From positions 1 through 64,000 of the forward strand of contig NZ_BMRC01000030.1 in NCBI RefSeq assembly GCF_014648435.1: DNA of 64,000 bases. Direction: 5' to 3'. Source of the DNA: Nonomuraea spiralis. GTDB taxonomy: Bacteria > Actinomycetota > Actinomycetes > Streptosporangiales > Streptosporangiaceae. The notes below the pieces were generated by a model that saw only the letters and a program-made list of their open reading frames with translations, had not been told where the DNA came from and made no database searches. Below, in pieces: positions 27,421-36,527 of this stretch. A program made the position numbers and the translations under genes. Each line of letters begins with the position of its first letter. Within the stretch, counting starts at the first letter, position 1.

Positions 27421-27450
27421 GTGACCGCTCCCCGCTCGGGGAGAGGTCAC
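27421..27450 (+). terminator. Hairpin terminator after the LacI regulator
   Basis: Stem GTGACC/GGTCAC (27421-27426, 27445-27450) continuing CTCCCC/GGGGAG with one mismatch and a 4-nt loop, about 80 bases after the stop. Confidence 0.65.
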
Positions 27451-27565
27451 GACGCCCTCTCACGTCCACGGGATTGCGACTGCTGCACGGTCCTCGTTCC
27501 AAGCGACGCGGATTCTTCTGCCGCGCCGAGACACTGACTGTTACCTCGAGCGAAACGTCTCAGGC

Positions 27566-27830
27566 ATGCATGGATTCTGGGAAGACGACCTTGCGGAGCA
27601 GGAGCACGGCGAAGGGTTCTTCACTGTGCTCGAACGCATGGTGTCGCGGCCGGTGCTGTATCTGGCTGTATCCGATGGATGAACCCGAAGCGGCCCTGTC
27701 GTTCCAGTCCTGTCTACGCCTGGTCGCGCTCATGGACCTCGTTGCAGGAGAGGGCGGGCAGATCATCGAGCCGAGCGAGGACGGCATTCATCCGCCAGAG
27801 GGGGAGAGACCTCACTGGTTGACCACCGGC
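27566..27830 (+). pseudogene. Frameshifted hypothetical gene
   Basis: ATG at 27566 reads HGFWEDDLAEQEHGEGFFTV and LERMVSRPVLYLAVSDG, then stops at 27680. The next frame picks up MDEPEAALSFQSCLRLVALM and GEGGQIIEPSEDGIHPPEGE. The two halves look like one small acidic protein of about 85 residues broken by one shift near 27675. Family unknown. Confidence 0.45.
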
Positions 27831-28148
27831 GGCGCTTCCTCGCCGAGCCGGCCTCTACCTGCACGCGCTGGACACTGGCTGATACAGGAACGGACGCATC
27901 CGGGCGACCTGCCTATCCAGAAGCTCGGGACCGGGCACACAAGGGACCATGACTGCCCGGCCGCCGAAGTTGGCGTCAGGTCCGGGTGATGGTGGTGAAG
28001 TGTCGAAGTAGCGGCAGCGCTGCTCGGTCCTGGGGATGCGGGCGAACAACGACGCGCCGGGATGACAAACTGGCGGCACACCACGGCCTGCAACTCTTCT
28101 TTCGGCACGCGCTGCAGCCACATCTCGGTCGGCCCCAGCGCGTCGATG

Positions 28149-28490
28149 TCACCCCGCAGGGCCAGGCGCTCCTCGAACTTGCCCAGCGACGTCCGTCGCA
28201 AGGGTGTGGATGCCTGTTCTGATGCGCTCGGGGGTCATCCCCGGAACGGTCAGGAGATGGTCGATGACGTCGGCGCGTAGGGCCGTGAACACGGCGTAGG
28301 CGAGGTACTCGGCGTCGATGTAGGGGGCGGTCGCGGCGAGTCGGCGGGTCAGCTCCGCGATCCAGAAGCGGCTGGCGTCGTTGCCGTAGTAGGCGTCTGG
28401 TCCGAGGTACTCGAAGGCCCGGATGAGGGCCTGGTTGCGCCATACGAGGTCGAGCAGCGCTTCGAGGGGCCTCGGTGCAGCAATGCACCG
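28149..28490 (-). pseudogene. C-terminal remnant of a TetR-family regulator (no start codon)
   Basis: The minus strand is open without any usable start and reads ALLDLVWRNQALIRAFEYLG, then DASRFWIAELTRRLAATAPY and VIDHLLTVPGMTPERIRTGI before TGA at 28149. This matches the ligand-domain end of TetR proteins (D-L-TVRG-TPERIR pattern). The HTH is missing. Further left (27990-28148) another frame reads GDIDALGPTEMWLQRVPKEE, a fragment I cannot assign. Confidence 0.5.
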
Positions 28491-28631
28491 GTGCTACCCG
28501 GCGAGTGGAGGGCCTTTCCGGCCGAATCCACGCCCTGTTGTTGCAACAGTAGGGGGGCGCGTTGGTCGGAATGACCATGCGCTGAGCTCACCTTTAAGGC
28601 AACTGAAAGATCCTTTCCTAACGTGGCCGGC

Positions 28632-29429
28632 ATGAGATTCAGCCCAGTCCTGGCGGCCATCGCCGCCGCCATGCTTCTCGCCCCCTCCCCTGCCATGGCC
28701 ACGGCCAAGGCCGCGGCCCCTGCCGCCACCGAGGAGTCCGACCGCGAGATCGTCTTAGCTCAACTCGACTACACGACCGGGCTGTCGGTGACCTTCACCG
28801 ACAGCGTCCCGTCCGACGAGGTCGGGATGGTCCAGACCGGACCGATCGATCGCGCCCCCCTCATCGTCCCTGACGACGAGGACACCCTCCTGGAGACCTA
28901 CCTGGAGATCACCCCGCCCGACGTCGCGGTCCCGCGGCGTCTCGTCGAGGACCACGGCGCCGACCTGCCCGCCGACCTGCAGCGACGCAGGATCACCAGC
29001 GAGCCGGTCACGGCGGGCGGCCTGACCGCCCCGGCGAGCGCGGTCCGCTCCGGCACGTCGGCCTGCACCTGGTCGATCTTCGGCTGGACGCAATGGCACG
29101 ACGACGGCATGCCCGGCCTGCCGGCCAAGGCGTACAGCACGTTCGACTTCGGCGGCTTCAAGCAGAAGATCGCCGAGAGCTACGTCGCCAACTGCACCCC
29201 GCCGAGCTCGACGAGCAACCTCTGGGCCCGGCACCGGATCTACTACCGGAACGGCCTCGGCAACTTCGTGAAGCACTTCGAGGGCATCGTGCCGCCGGGG
29301 CACTACTCGGCCGTGCTGAAGAAGGGCCTGATCAAGCGGCACCGCGCGGTCTCCTACGACGACAACTGGAACGCCGACCCGGCCTGCTTCAACTGCGTCT
29401 ACTCCCGTGAGGGCCGGTTCCGCAGCTAG
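28632..29429 (+). CDS. Secreted hypothetical protein
   Basis: 265 residues. ATG at 28632 starts a signal peptide (RFSPVLAAIAAAMLLAPSPA, cleavage near AMA-TA); a GTG nine bases upstream is an alternative. The mature part has an acidic N-terminal half and a C-terminal domain with several Trp/Tyr and four Cys (SGTSACTWSIFGWTQWHDDG; ADPACFNCVYSREGRF). No enzymatic motif is seen. The upstream region carries GAAAGATCCTTTC (28605-28617), a possible operator. A strong terminator follows. Confidence 0.8.
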   Translation: MRFSPVLAAIAAAMLLAPSPAMATAKAAAPAATEESDREIVLAQLDYTTGLSVTFTDSVPSDEVGMVQTGPIDRAPLIVPDDEDTLLETYLEITPPDVAVPRRLVEDHGADLPADLQRRRITSEPVTAGGLTAPASAVRSGTSACTWSIFGWTQWHDDGMPGLPAKAYSTFDFGGFKQKIAESYVANCTPPSSTSNLWARHRIYYRNGLGNFVKHFEGIVPPGHYSAVLKKGLIKRHRAVSYDDNWNADPACFNCVYSREGRFRS

Positions 29430-29435
29430 AAGCTC

Positions 29436-29474
29436 GGCGGCCGCTTCGCGCGCAGCGCGCGAGAAGCGGCCGCC
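29436..29474 (+). terminator. Strong hairpin terminator
   Basis: Perfect 12-bp stem (29436-29447 with 29463-29474) with a further GCGCGC/GCGCGC stem inside the loop, 7 bases after the secreted-protein stop. Confidence 0.85.
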
Positions 29475-29772
29475 CGCACGTCAGGCACGGAGAACCCGGG
29501 GAACGGGAGAGTCCGGCGCGATAACGCGACCTTTGAGTGTTTCCGCGGGTCACCGTGACCATCTGCACCATGATCCATTTCACCGCTCATGGCTGTCCTC
29601 TCGTTCCTCGACCCCGAGATCGGCGCGGTCCGCCTTCACCGCGAGATGTCACCCAGCAGGACGGCTCCTCGGTCGGCAGACACGACGTCCTCGCACTGGT
29701 CGCCCAGCGCGCCACGGAGGGCTGGGGGAGCGAGGCCCGGCAGATCACCTCTCTCCTGTTCGACGGCCTGCG
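29475..29772. other. Intergenic stretch, no supported gene
   Basis: Between the hairpin and the carboxylesterase stop. One plus-strand frame contains DVLALVAQRATEGWGSEARQ, which looks coding but has no start or family match; it may be a gene remnant. Confidence 0.4.
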
Positions 29773-31224
29773 TCATGGCGCCCAGGCCCGTCGTTCCTCG
29801 CCTCGGGGGTCGTCGAGCTGAGTCCACTCGGCGTCGATGCGCATCGTGGCCCGGCGTTCGGCGTCGTAGGGGTCCCAGCCGGGGTTTCCGGTGGTGGCGA
29901 ACTGTACCCAGGTCCGGTGCATGCGGTCGGCGAGGTCCGCGGGCGGCTCGTCGGAGCCGAGCAGGGCGGCGGGCCCGCGCAGGCCGGGCAGGTTCGTGCG
30001 GTCGAAGACGAACGGCAGCTCGACCGCGTGGGTGGCGCCGAGCTGACCGTCCAGGGCGTTGGAGCGCCAGGCGAACTCGTAGGCGTAGGTGGCGCGGGGG
30101 TTCGCGGCGGTCAGGGCCCAGGTCCCCGCGCCGAACAGCGCGTCGCCCATGATGGCCGAGCGCAGCTCGGCGGAGGACGCCTCGGGGCGTGACTTGCGGT
30201 ACGTCTCGACGAGCCGCGCCGGGTCCCGGTGCGAGCGCGCCGCCGCGTCCTCGACGTCCGCGTCCGTCGAGGTGGCGTACTTGTCCACCGGGACCAGGTA
30301 CAGGTTCCCCTCCTCGGTGTTGGTGCCGATCAGGAGGTCGACGTGGGCGGCGACGGAGTCGGCGGGCTGGGTGTCGAGGACGAGGCTGAACGGGCTGAGC
30401 CCGATCAGCGGGTCGCGGTGGGTCCCGGTTCGCAGGTCGAGGCCCGCCAGCCCGGAGGCGGCCTCGACCAGGCGCTCGTCGCCGACGCCTGCGAAGGCGT
30501 CCGCGTGCGGCTCGATGCCCAGGGCCTCGGCCGCCGCCCCGGTGACGCGGGCCGCCTGCTCGGTGGTGAACGCGCCCAGGCCGCTGCCGCTCTGGACGAT
30601 CGCCCGGCGGAACAGGCCCGAGGAGTCGGTGAGCGCGCCGCCGACGATGGTCGCCCCGGCCGACTGGCCGAAGAGGGTGACGTTGTACGGGTCGCCGCCG
30701 AAGGCGGCGATGTTCTCCTGCACCCAGCGCAGCGCGGCGAGGACGTCGAGCAGGCCCCGGTTGGCGGGCGCGCCGGGGATGTCGAGGAACCCGGCGATGC
30801 CGAGCCGGTAGTTCAGCGTGACCAGGACGACGCCGTCGCGGGCGAAGGCCGAGCCGTCGTACATCGCGGACCGCGTCGAGCCGGCGACGAATCCGCCGCC
30901 GTGCACGAACACCATGACGGGCAGCCCGCCACCGCCGGGCGTCCAGACGTCGACCGTGAGGTAGTCGTCCCCACGACTCCAGCCGGTGCCGAAATACGGG
31001 GACATGTCCACGTTGCCGAGCTTGCGCTCAGACTGGGGCGCGTTGGGGCCCGGTGCGGTGGCGTCCCGTACGCCGTCCCACGGCTCGTGCGGCCGGGGCG
31101 GCGCGAACCGGCCGGCGCCGCGCGGCGGCGCGGCGTAGGGGATGGCGCGGAAAGCGGTGGCCGCGCCCTGGCGCACGCCGCGGACGGCCCCCCGCGTCGT
31201 GGTCACCATGGGGTAGTGGCTCAT
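29773..31224 (-). CDS. Type B carboxylesterase
   Basis: 483 residues, no signal peptide. Nucleophile Ser188 (LFGQSAGAT), Glu304/305 (IGTNTEEGNLY) and His in GATHAVELPF form the triad; the oxyanion loop is FVHGGGF. ATG at 31224 lies 8 bases from the preceding stop and has CAGG just upstream, consistent with translational coupling to the MBL gene. It hydrolyses carboxylic esters; natural substrate unknown. Confidence 0.92.
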   Translation of the reverse strand: MSHYPMVTTTRGAVRGVRQGAATAFRAIPYAAPPRGAGRFAPPRPHEPWDGVRDATAPGPNAPQSERKLGNVDMSPYFGTGWSRGDDYLTVDVWTPGGGGLPVMVFVHGGGFVAGSTRSAMYDGSAFARDGVVLVTLNYRLGIAGFLDIPGAPANRGLLDVLAALRWVQENIAAFGGDPYNVTLFGQSAGATIVGGALTDSSGLFRRAIVQSGSGLGAFTTEQAARVTGAAAEALGIEPHADAFAGVGDERLVEAASGLAGLDLRTGTHRDPLIGLSPFSLVLDTQPADSVAAHVDLLIGTNTEEGNLYLVPVDKYATSTDADVEDAAARSHRDPARLVETYRKSRPEASSAELRSAIMGDALFGAGTWALTAANPRATYAYEFAWRSNALDGQLGATHAVELPFVFDRTNLPGLRGPAALLGSDEPPADLADRMHRTWVQFATTGNPGWDPYDAERRATMRIDAEWTQLDDPRGEERRAWAP

Positions 31225-31232
31225 CCTGGGTC

Positions 31233-32138
31233 TCAGCTCCGCTCGGTGTACGGGTCGAAGGGCGCCCAGCCCTTGACGGCGAACGTGTCCCCCTCGCGGG
31301 CCACCTCCACGGCGCCGTGGCCGCCGAGGTGGGCCGGGATCACCAGGGCGCCGTTGTCGGCCGCCCAGCCCAGCACCTCGCGGCGGGTGGCACGCGCACC
31401 TGCGGGGTCCTCGCAGAAGCAACTGTTGGAGTCCGGCTCGACGATCTGCACCGGGCTGTGCAGCATGTCACCGACGAACACCGCGCGATCCGACCCGGAG
31501 GTGAGGGTCAGCATGCTGGAGCCGGGGGTGTGCCCGGGGGCCGCGTCCAGGCGCAGATCGGCGTCGATCTGGTGGCTTTTCTCCCACAGCAGCGTCTGCC
31601 CGGCCTTGTGCACGGGGGCAACGCTGTCCTCGAAAACGTTCTGGTTTCCCCGGCCGAGTCGCGGCTGATGGCCGTTCTCGGGATTCCAGAAGTCGAAGTC
31701 ATCCTTCGGCATCACATAGGTGGCGTTCGGGAAAGTGGGCACCCAGTTCCGGCCGTCCAGACAGGTGTTCCAGCCGACGTGATCGATGTGCAGATGAGTG
31801 TTGATCACGATGTCCACGTCCTCCGGCGCGACGCCGGCGCGGGCGAGGTTCGCCAGGAAATCCGTTTCCAGTCGGCTCCAGACCGGCGCGTACGGCCGCT
31901 CCTTGTGATTTCCCACCCCGGTGTCGACCAGAATGGTTTTCCCCTCGCTACGCAGCAGCCACGTCTGGATCGCGGAATTCACCATGTTCGTCGAGGCGTC
32001 CAGGAAATGCGGTGTCAGCCAGGGTTCCCACACCTCTTCCGGGCTTTCGGGGAAAAACGTGCCGGGCGTCATGTCGACGGAGCCGAAATATTCCCGGACC
32101 CGGGTGACGGTGACCTGGCCGAGCGTGATGGTGTCCAT
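31233..32138 (-). CDS. Metallo-beta-lactamase-fold hydrolase
   Basis: 301 residues. Zinc motif INTHLHIDHVGW (HxHxDH), further ligands in DAAPGHTPGSS, VGDMLHSPVQ and PAHLGGHG. ATG at 32138 has AAGGAAG at proper distance. It resembles lactonase/arylesterase-like members of the superfamily. It is first gene of a two-gene operon with a carboxylesterase and divergent from a LAL regulator, which suggests joint handling of an ester or lactone. Confidence 0.9.
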   Translation of the reverse strand: MDTITLGQVTVTRVREYFGSVDMTPGTFFPESPEEVWEPWLTPHFLDASTNMVNSAIQTWLLRSEGKTILVDTGVGNHKERPYAPVWSRLETDFLANLARAGVAPEDVDIVINTHLHIDHVGWNTCLDGRNWVPTFPNATYVMPKDDFDFWNPENGHQPRLGRGNQNVFEDSVAPVHKAGQTLLWEKSHQIDADLRLDAAPGHTPGSSMLTLTSGSDRAVFVGDMLHSPVQIVEPDSNSCFCEDPAGARATRREVLGWAADNGALVIPAHLGGHGAVEVAREGDTFAVKGWAPFDPYTERS

Positions 32139-32259
32139 GGGGCTTCCTTGAGAATGAGGCGGTTCTCCGGAACCGTACGAGCGAGCCGGGCACGCGCGGT
32201 ATCCGTCACGTGACTGCATCCGCGCGGCCAGTAGCCTGGGCGTGATCGAATGGAGACCC

Positions 32260-34926
32260 GTGAACGAGCTGATCGGCCGTGACGCGGAGCTGGCACGCCT
32301 TGCTCAGGCCGAGCCGGTTCTGCTGCTGGTCGGTGACGTGGGCACGGGCAAGAGTGCGCTGCTGGAGCACGCGGCCCGGCAGGCGACGGCCGGCGGCGCT
32401 CGCGTCCTGCGTGCCGAGGGCAGCGAGTCGGAGTCCAGCCTGGCCTTCTCCGGCCTGCACCAACTGCTGCGGCCCGTGCCGGACGAGGTGGACGGGCTGC
32501 CGGACAGGCAGCGGGCGGCGCTGCGGGACGCGTTCGGCGCGGGATCGGCCGCGCCGGATCCCATGCTGATCGGGGTCGCCGTCCTGAGCCTGCTGTCGGC
32601 GCTGGGCGAGCATCGTCCCGTGCTGGTGGCGCTGGACGACGCGCAGTGGTTCGATCGGGCCTCCCTGGACGCGCTGTCGTTCGCCGCCAGACGGCTGGCG
32701 GGCGAGCCGGTCACGATGCTGATCGGCGTGCGCGGCGGTGATCACCTGCCGGGGTTCGGCCGTCACGCGCCGGCGCTCGCGCTGGGGCCGCTCGACAGGC
32801 CCGCCGCCAACCGGCTCCTCGACCTGCAGCCGGACAGCCCCACCGGCCACACCAGGACGCGGATCCTCGACCAGGCGGGCGGCAACCCGCTGGCCCTGGT
32901 CGAACTGACGAGGGCGGCCACCACGGCGACACGGCTGCCGGATGCCGGTCCGCTCCCGCTCACCGACCGTCTGGAGCGGATCTTCGCCGCTCGCCTCGAC
33001 GGCCTCCCCGCCGCCACCACGCGGGCCCTGCTGCTCCTGGCCGCCACCGACAGCGCCGAACCCGCCGGGCCGCCACACGCGGGGGACGCGGTCTGGCTGC
33101 CCGCCGAACGGGCCGGGCTGGTCCGCCGGAACGGCCTGGACGTGCGGTTCCGCCACCCGCTGGCCCGGTCCGCCGTGTACCACGCCGCCTCACTGGACGA
33201 CCGGCGCGAGGCCCATCTCGCGCTGGCCGCGATGCTGCGGGACGAACCGGACCGCCGGGCCTGGCATCTGGCCGCCGCGAGCCCCGGTCCCGACGCGGCC
33301 GTGTCGGCGGAGCTGGAACGGACCGCCACCCGGGCCCGCCGGCGCGGCGGCCACGCGGCGGCGGCCAAGGCCCTGCAACGCGCCGCCGAACTCGCACCCC
33401 GACGCGAGGACAGCGCCCGGCTGCTGGTCGAAGCCGCATCGGCGGCCGTGTTCACCGGCGACCTCGCCTGGGTCACGAAGCTGACCGCCGAGGCACGCGC
33501 ACGTACGGACGACGCGACCCTGCTCGCCTCCGCCACCGTGCAGGCCGGTCGGCTGGCGGTCCTGACCGGACGCCACACCGCGGTCTTCGCCGGCCTGGCC
33601 GACGCCGCCGAGGAACTGTCGGTCCCCCAGCCCGCCGCCGCGCTCGATCTGCTGACCGGCGCCGCCGTTGTCCGCTTCTACTCCGGCCTGGATTCCCAGC
33701 GGCGCCGCATCCAGGATCTGCTGCGGCGTCTCCCCGAGGACACCACGCAAGCCTGGGTGAGGGCCGTGTCGGACCCGTTCGCCGGCCGGGCGGAACTCCT
33801 GCGCCTGCTCCCGAAGCTGACCGCCGAAGCACGGGCCAAGCCTGAACGTCTCACCGCCGTCGGGATCATGGCGTGGCTGCTGGACGAGACCCCGCAGGCC
33901 GTCAACGCCTTCGACGAGGCCGTACACCGCTGGGAGCTGCAGGGCCCGCTGCCGGAGGGCCTGGGCGGCGCGATCGCCTGGGCCCAGGTCGAACGCGGCA
34001 GGTGGGGGCAGGCCCGCGAGTCCTGCGCCCGGACCATCGAGGCCGGCCGGGCGGCGGGCCTCGACCACGCCGTGGCCTGCGCGATCGCCGTGGACGCCAC
34101 CGTGCTGGCGTTCCAGGGCGACGCGGCGACGGCCCGCGCGCAGGCCGAGGAGGCGCTCACCCTGGTCGATCCGCTGGAGAGCCGCTCGGTTCGCGTGTAC
34201 GCCCGCCGCGCGCTCGGCGCCGCGGCCGTCGCGGAGGGCGCCTTCGGGATCGCGTACGACCAGCTCCGCATGGCTTTCACCGCCGACGGCGCCCCCGTGC
34301 ACTACCACGCCTCCTACCCGGCCCTGGCGGATCTGGCCGCCGCCGCGGTGCGCTGCGACCGCCGTACGGAAGCCGCAGCGATCATCGAGCGTACGGCGGC
34401 CGACCTGGCGGGCAACGCCTCACCCCGGCTGCGCGCCCTGATCAGCCGGGCTCGTGGCCTGCTGGCCGACCCCGGGGACGCCGAACCGCACTTCCGGGCG
34501 GCCCTGGCGGACCCGGTGCTGGAGCACTGGCCGTTCGAACGCGCCCAAACCCTGCTCGACCTCGCCGAATGGCTGCGCCGCCGGCGTCGCGTCGCGGAGG
34601 CGCGCGGGCCGCTCACCGAGGCACTGGAGACGTTCCTGCGGCTGGGGGCACGCCCGTGGATCGAGCGCGCCCGCGTCGAATCACGCGCCGCCGGCCTCGA
34701 CGTCACGGCCACGGCCCCCGACGCGCTCGCCGAACTCTCCCCGCAACAGCAGCAGATCGTCTGGCTCGCCGCCGGCGGCCTGACCAACCGCGAGATCGGC
34801 GAGAAGCTCTTCCTCTCCCCGCGCACGGTCGGCTCCCACCTCTACCGCAGCTTCCCCAAGCTGGGCATCACCGCCCGCTCCCAGCTCCGCGACCTCATCG
34901 AGGACAGCGCCTCGTCAACTGAGTGA
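32260..34926 (+). CDS. Large LuxR (LAL/MalT-like) ATP-binding regulator
   Basis: 888 residues from GTG 32260, which has GGAGA 3 bases upstream; GTG 32242 would add six residues. N-terminal STAND/AAA ATPase (Walker A GDVGTGKS, residues 25-32; Walker B-like VLVALDDAQW), a long helical repeat region, and a C-terminal LuxR HTH (GLTNREIGEKLFLSPRTVGS). LAL regulators activate degradation or secondary-metabolite genes on ligand binding. The adjacent divergent MBL/esterase operon is the probable target. Confidence 0.93.
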   Translation: MNELIGRDAELARLAQAEPVLLLVGDVGTGKSALLEHAARQATAGGARVLRAEGSESESSLAFSGLHQLLRPVPDEVDGLPDRQRAALRDAFGAGSAAPDPMLIGVAVLSLLSALGEHRPVLVALDDAQWFDRASLDALSFAARRLAGEPVTMLIGVRGGDHLPGFGRHAPALALGPLDRPAANRLLDLQPDSPTGHTRTRILDQAGGNPLALVELTRAATTATRLPDAGPLPLTDRLERIFAARLDGLPAATTRALLLLAATDSAEPAGPPHAGDAVWLPAERAGLVRRNGLDVRFRHPLARSAVYHAASLDDRREAHLALAAMLRDEPDRRAWHLAAASPGPDAAVSAELERTATRARRRGGHAAAAKALQRAAELAPRREDSARLLVEAASAAVFTGDLAWVTKLTAEARARTDDATLLASATVQAGRLAVLTGRHTAVFAGLADAAEELSVPQPAAALDLLTGAAVVRFYSGLDSQRRRIQDLLRRLPEDTTQAWVRAVSDPFAGRAELLRLLPKLTAEARAKPERLTAVGIMAWLLDETPQAVNAFDEAVHRWELQGPLPEGLGGAIAWAQVERGRWGQARESCARTIEAGRAAGLDHAVACAIAVDATVLAFQGDAATARAQAEEALTLVDPLESRSVRVYARRALGAAAVAEGAFGIAYDQLRMAFTADGAPVHYHASYPALADLAAAAVRCDRRTEAAAIIERTAADLAGNASPRLRALISRARGLLADPGDAEPHFRAALADPVLEHWPFERAQTLLDLAEWLRRRRRVAEARGPLTEALETFLRLGARPWIERARVESRAAGLDVTATAPDALAELSPQQQQIVWLAAGGLTNREIGEKLFLSPRTVGSHLYRSFPKLGITARSQLRDLIEDSASSTE

Positions 34927-35011
34927 CGCCAGCACCCGCTCCCGGTCGGCCAGCGTGCGCTCGTGCAGGGGGACGGCCCGGCCCAGATCGCCACCACCGT
35001 CCTTACCTGGG

Positions 35012-35547
35012 CTACACCGCCCTCACCACCCTGCGGTGCCTGGCCCCCGGCGGCGTCACCAGCCCAAACGGCAGCGCGTCGGCGCGCCTGGCCAGCGCGT
35101 CCTCCGCGATCGCGAACCGGTCCTCCCATGACCCGGCGGTCCGCAACCGCTCCTGGAGGCGTACGGACTCCCGCCCCCAGAGGTCGTCGAGCGAGACCAC
35201 TGTGCCGCCCAACTCAGCGGACGCGCCCAGGGCGGCGTGCGCGACCATCGGCGGCAACCGGATCTGGAGGCATTCCATCCGGCTGGTCGGGCCGCATCCC
35301 CGTACCTGCCGGGGCGCGAGGCCGGCGACGACGCGTCCGTGCTGCCGCGAGCCGCGGTCGTCCTGGATGACGAACGGCTCGTCGCCGAGGTCGAGGAGCA
35401 GGCTGACCGCGGGGTGGGGGACGAGGGTGAGGTCGCGGAACTCGTGGTCCCGGTCGCTGAACCCCGCCATCATGACCCCGGGCAGGCGGCCGGGCCGCCC
35501 CCTGGGAACTCCTGTTCGGGCTCCACGATGACGGACGGCGTGCTCAC
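35012..35547 (-). pseudogene. AraC-family regulator truncated before its HTH
   Basis: GTG at 35547 begins STPSVIVEPEQEFPGGG; after a frameshift near 35480-35500 the reading goes MMAGFSDRDHEFRDLTLVPH and continues MECLQIRLPPMVAHAALGAS and VVSLDDLWGRESVRLQERLR. This is the ligand-domain layout of actinobacterial AraC regulators. The frame ends at 35012 after unrelated residues, so both AraC HTH helices are absent. A frameshift plus C-terminal loss makes it non-functional. Confidence 0.7.
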
Positions 35548-35555
35548 GAGTGGGC

Positions 35556-35586
35556 TTGACCTCAAGCCCGCCTGAGGTTGCATAGT
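35556..35586 (+). promoter_or_regulatory. MerR-type promoter with operator in a 19-bp spacer, leaderless start
   Basis: -35 TTGACC (35556-35561) and -10 CATAGT (35581-35586) are 19 bp apart, longer than the usual 17. The spacer contains the inverted repeat ACCTCA...TGAGGT (35559-35564, 35573-35578). This is the MerR/SoxR promoter design, where the activator untwists an over-long spacer. The ATG of the LLM gene is 7 bases after the -10, so the mRNA should be leaderless. No merR gene adjoins. Confidence 0.75.
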
Positions 35587-35593
35587 CGGCCGC

Positions 35594-36502
35594 ATGGAGA
35601 GCTTTGAGATCGGTGTGATCCTGCCCGGCGTCGGCGAGCAGCGCAAGAGGGACCTCGACCTGCGGGAGGCCGCCCGGCACGCGGAGGACGCGGGGTTGGA
35701 CGGCGTCTGGCACGGTGATCACCTGGCCATCGGCGGGCCGACCCTGGACGCGTCGATCGCGCTGGCCACCGCCGCCGCCGTCACGTCGAGGATCAGGATC
35801 GGCGCAAGCGTGTTCGTCCCGGCGATCCGGCCGCTGGCCTGGGCGGCCAAGCAGATCGCGAGCCTGCAACACGTGTCCGGCGGCAGGCTGGTGGTGGGCG
35901 TCGGCTCGGGCGGCGGGCCGGGGCAGTGGGCGGCCGCCGGGGTGGCGTACGGGCGGCGCGGACGCCGTACGGACACCGCGCTGGAACTGCTCCCCGAGCT
36001 GCTGGCCGGGAAGGAGACCCGGCTGCCGGACGAGCCGGGGCAGCCGTCGGTCACGTTGTCCCCGGTCGCGGCCATGCCGCCCGTGTGGGTCGGCAACGCG
36101 TCGGAGGCGGCGATCCGGCGGGCGGCGCGGCTGGGCGACGGCTGGTTCCCCTCGCTGATCTCCTCGCGGGAGGTCGCCGAGGGAAGGGGACGGCTGGCCG
36201 AGCTGGCCGGGCAGGCAGGCCGTCCCGTTCCGGTCGTCGCCATCGGTTGCGCCGCCGCGCTGGGAGCCGGGCCCGACGTCCCGTCCCGGGCGCAGGTGGC
36301 GTCCGGGATCAGTGCCGGGTACGGCCGTCCGCTTGAGGACGTCCTGCCGATCCCCCTCACCGGCCACCCCGAGGAGGCCGCCGGACGACTGAACGACTAC
36401 CGCGAGGCCGGGGCGAGCCACGCGGTCGTCGGGATCTCCGGCGGCGACTGGCGGCGGCAGGTGGACCTCCTGGCGGAGGCGCGAACCCTCCTGCGCGGGT
36501 GA
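35594..36502 (+). CDS. LLM-class flavin/F420-dependent oxidoreductase
   Basis: 302 residues of the bacterial luciferase-like superfamily: EIGVILPGVGEQRKRDLDLR at the N-terminus, GASVFVPAIRPLAWAAKQIA and GGRLVVGVGSGGG for cofactor binding, then SEAAIRRAARLGDGWFPSL. Members use FMN or F420. Substrate unknown. The MerR-type promoter directly upstream suggests induction by a drug, metal or redox signal. Confidence 0.88.
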   Translation: MESFEIGVILPGVGEQRKRDLDLREAARHAEDAGLDGVWHGDHLAIGGPTLDASIALATAAAVTSRIRIGASVFVPAIRPLAWAAKQIASLQHVSGGRLVVGVGSGGGPGQWAAAGVAYGRRGRRTDTALELLPELLAGKETRLPDEPGQPSVTLSPVAAMPPVWVGNASEAAIRRAARLGDGWFPSLISSREVAEGRGRLAELAGQAGRPVPVVAIGCAAALGAGPDVPSRAQVASGISAGYGRPLEDVLPIPLTGHPEEAAGRLNDYREAGASHAVVGISGGDWRRQVDLLAEARTLLRG

Positions 36503-36527
36503 CGTCCGGACGAACCGCGCCGCGGCG

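Noticed and set aside
30229..31668. 479-codon plus-strand frame
   Set aside because: Antisense to the carboxylesterase and MBL genes, both with intact catalytic motifs.
33190..34308. 372-codon minus-strand frame inside the LAL regulator
   Set aside because: Antisense shadow; no ribosome site and no recognisable domain.
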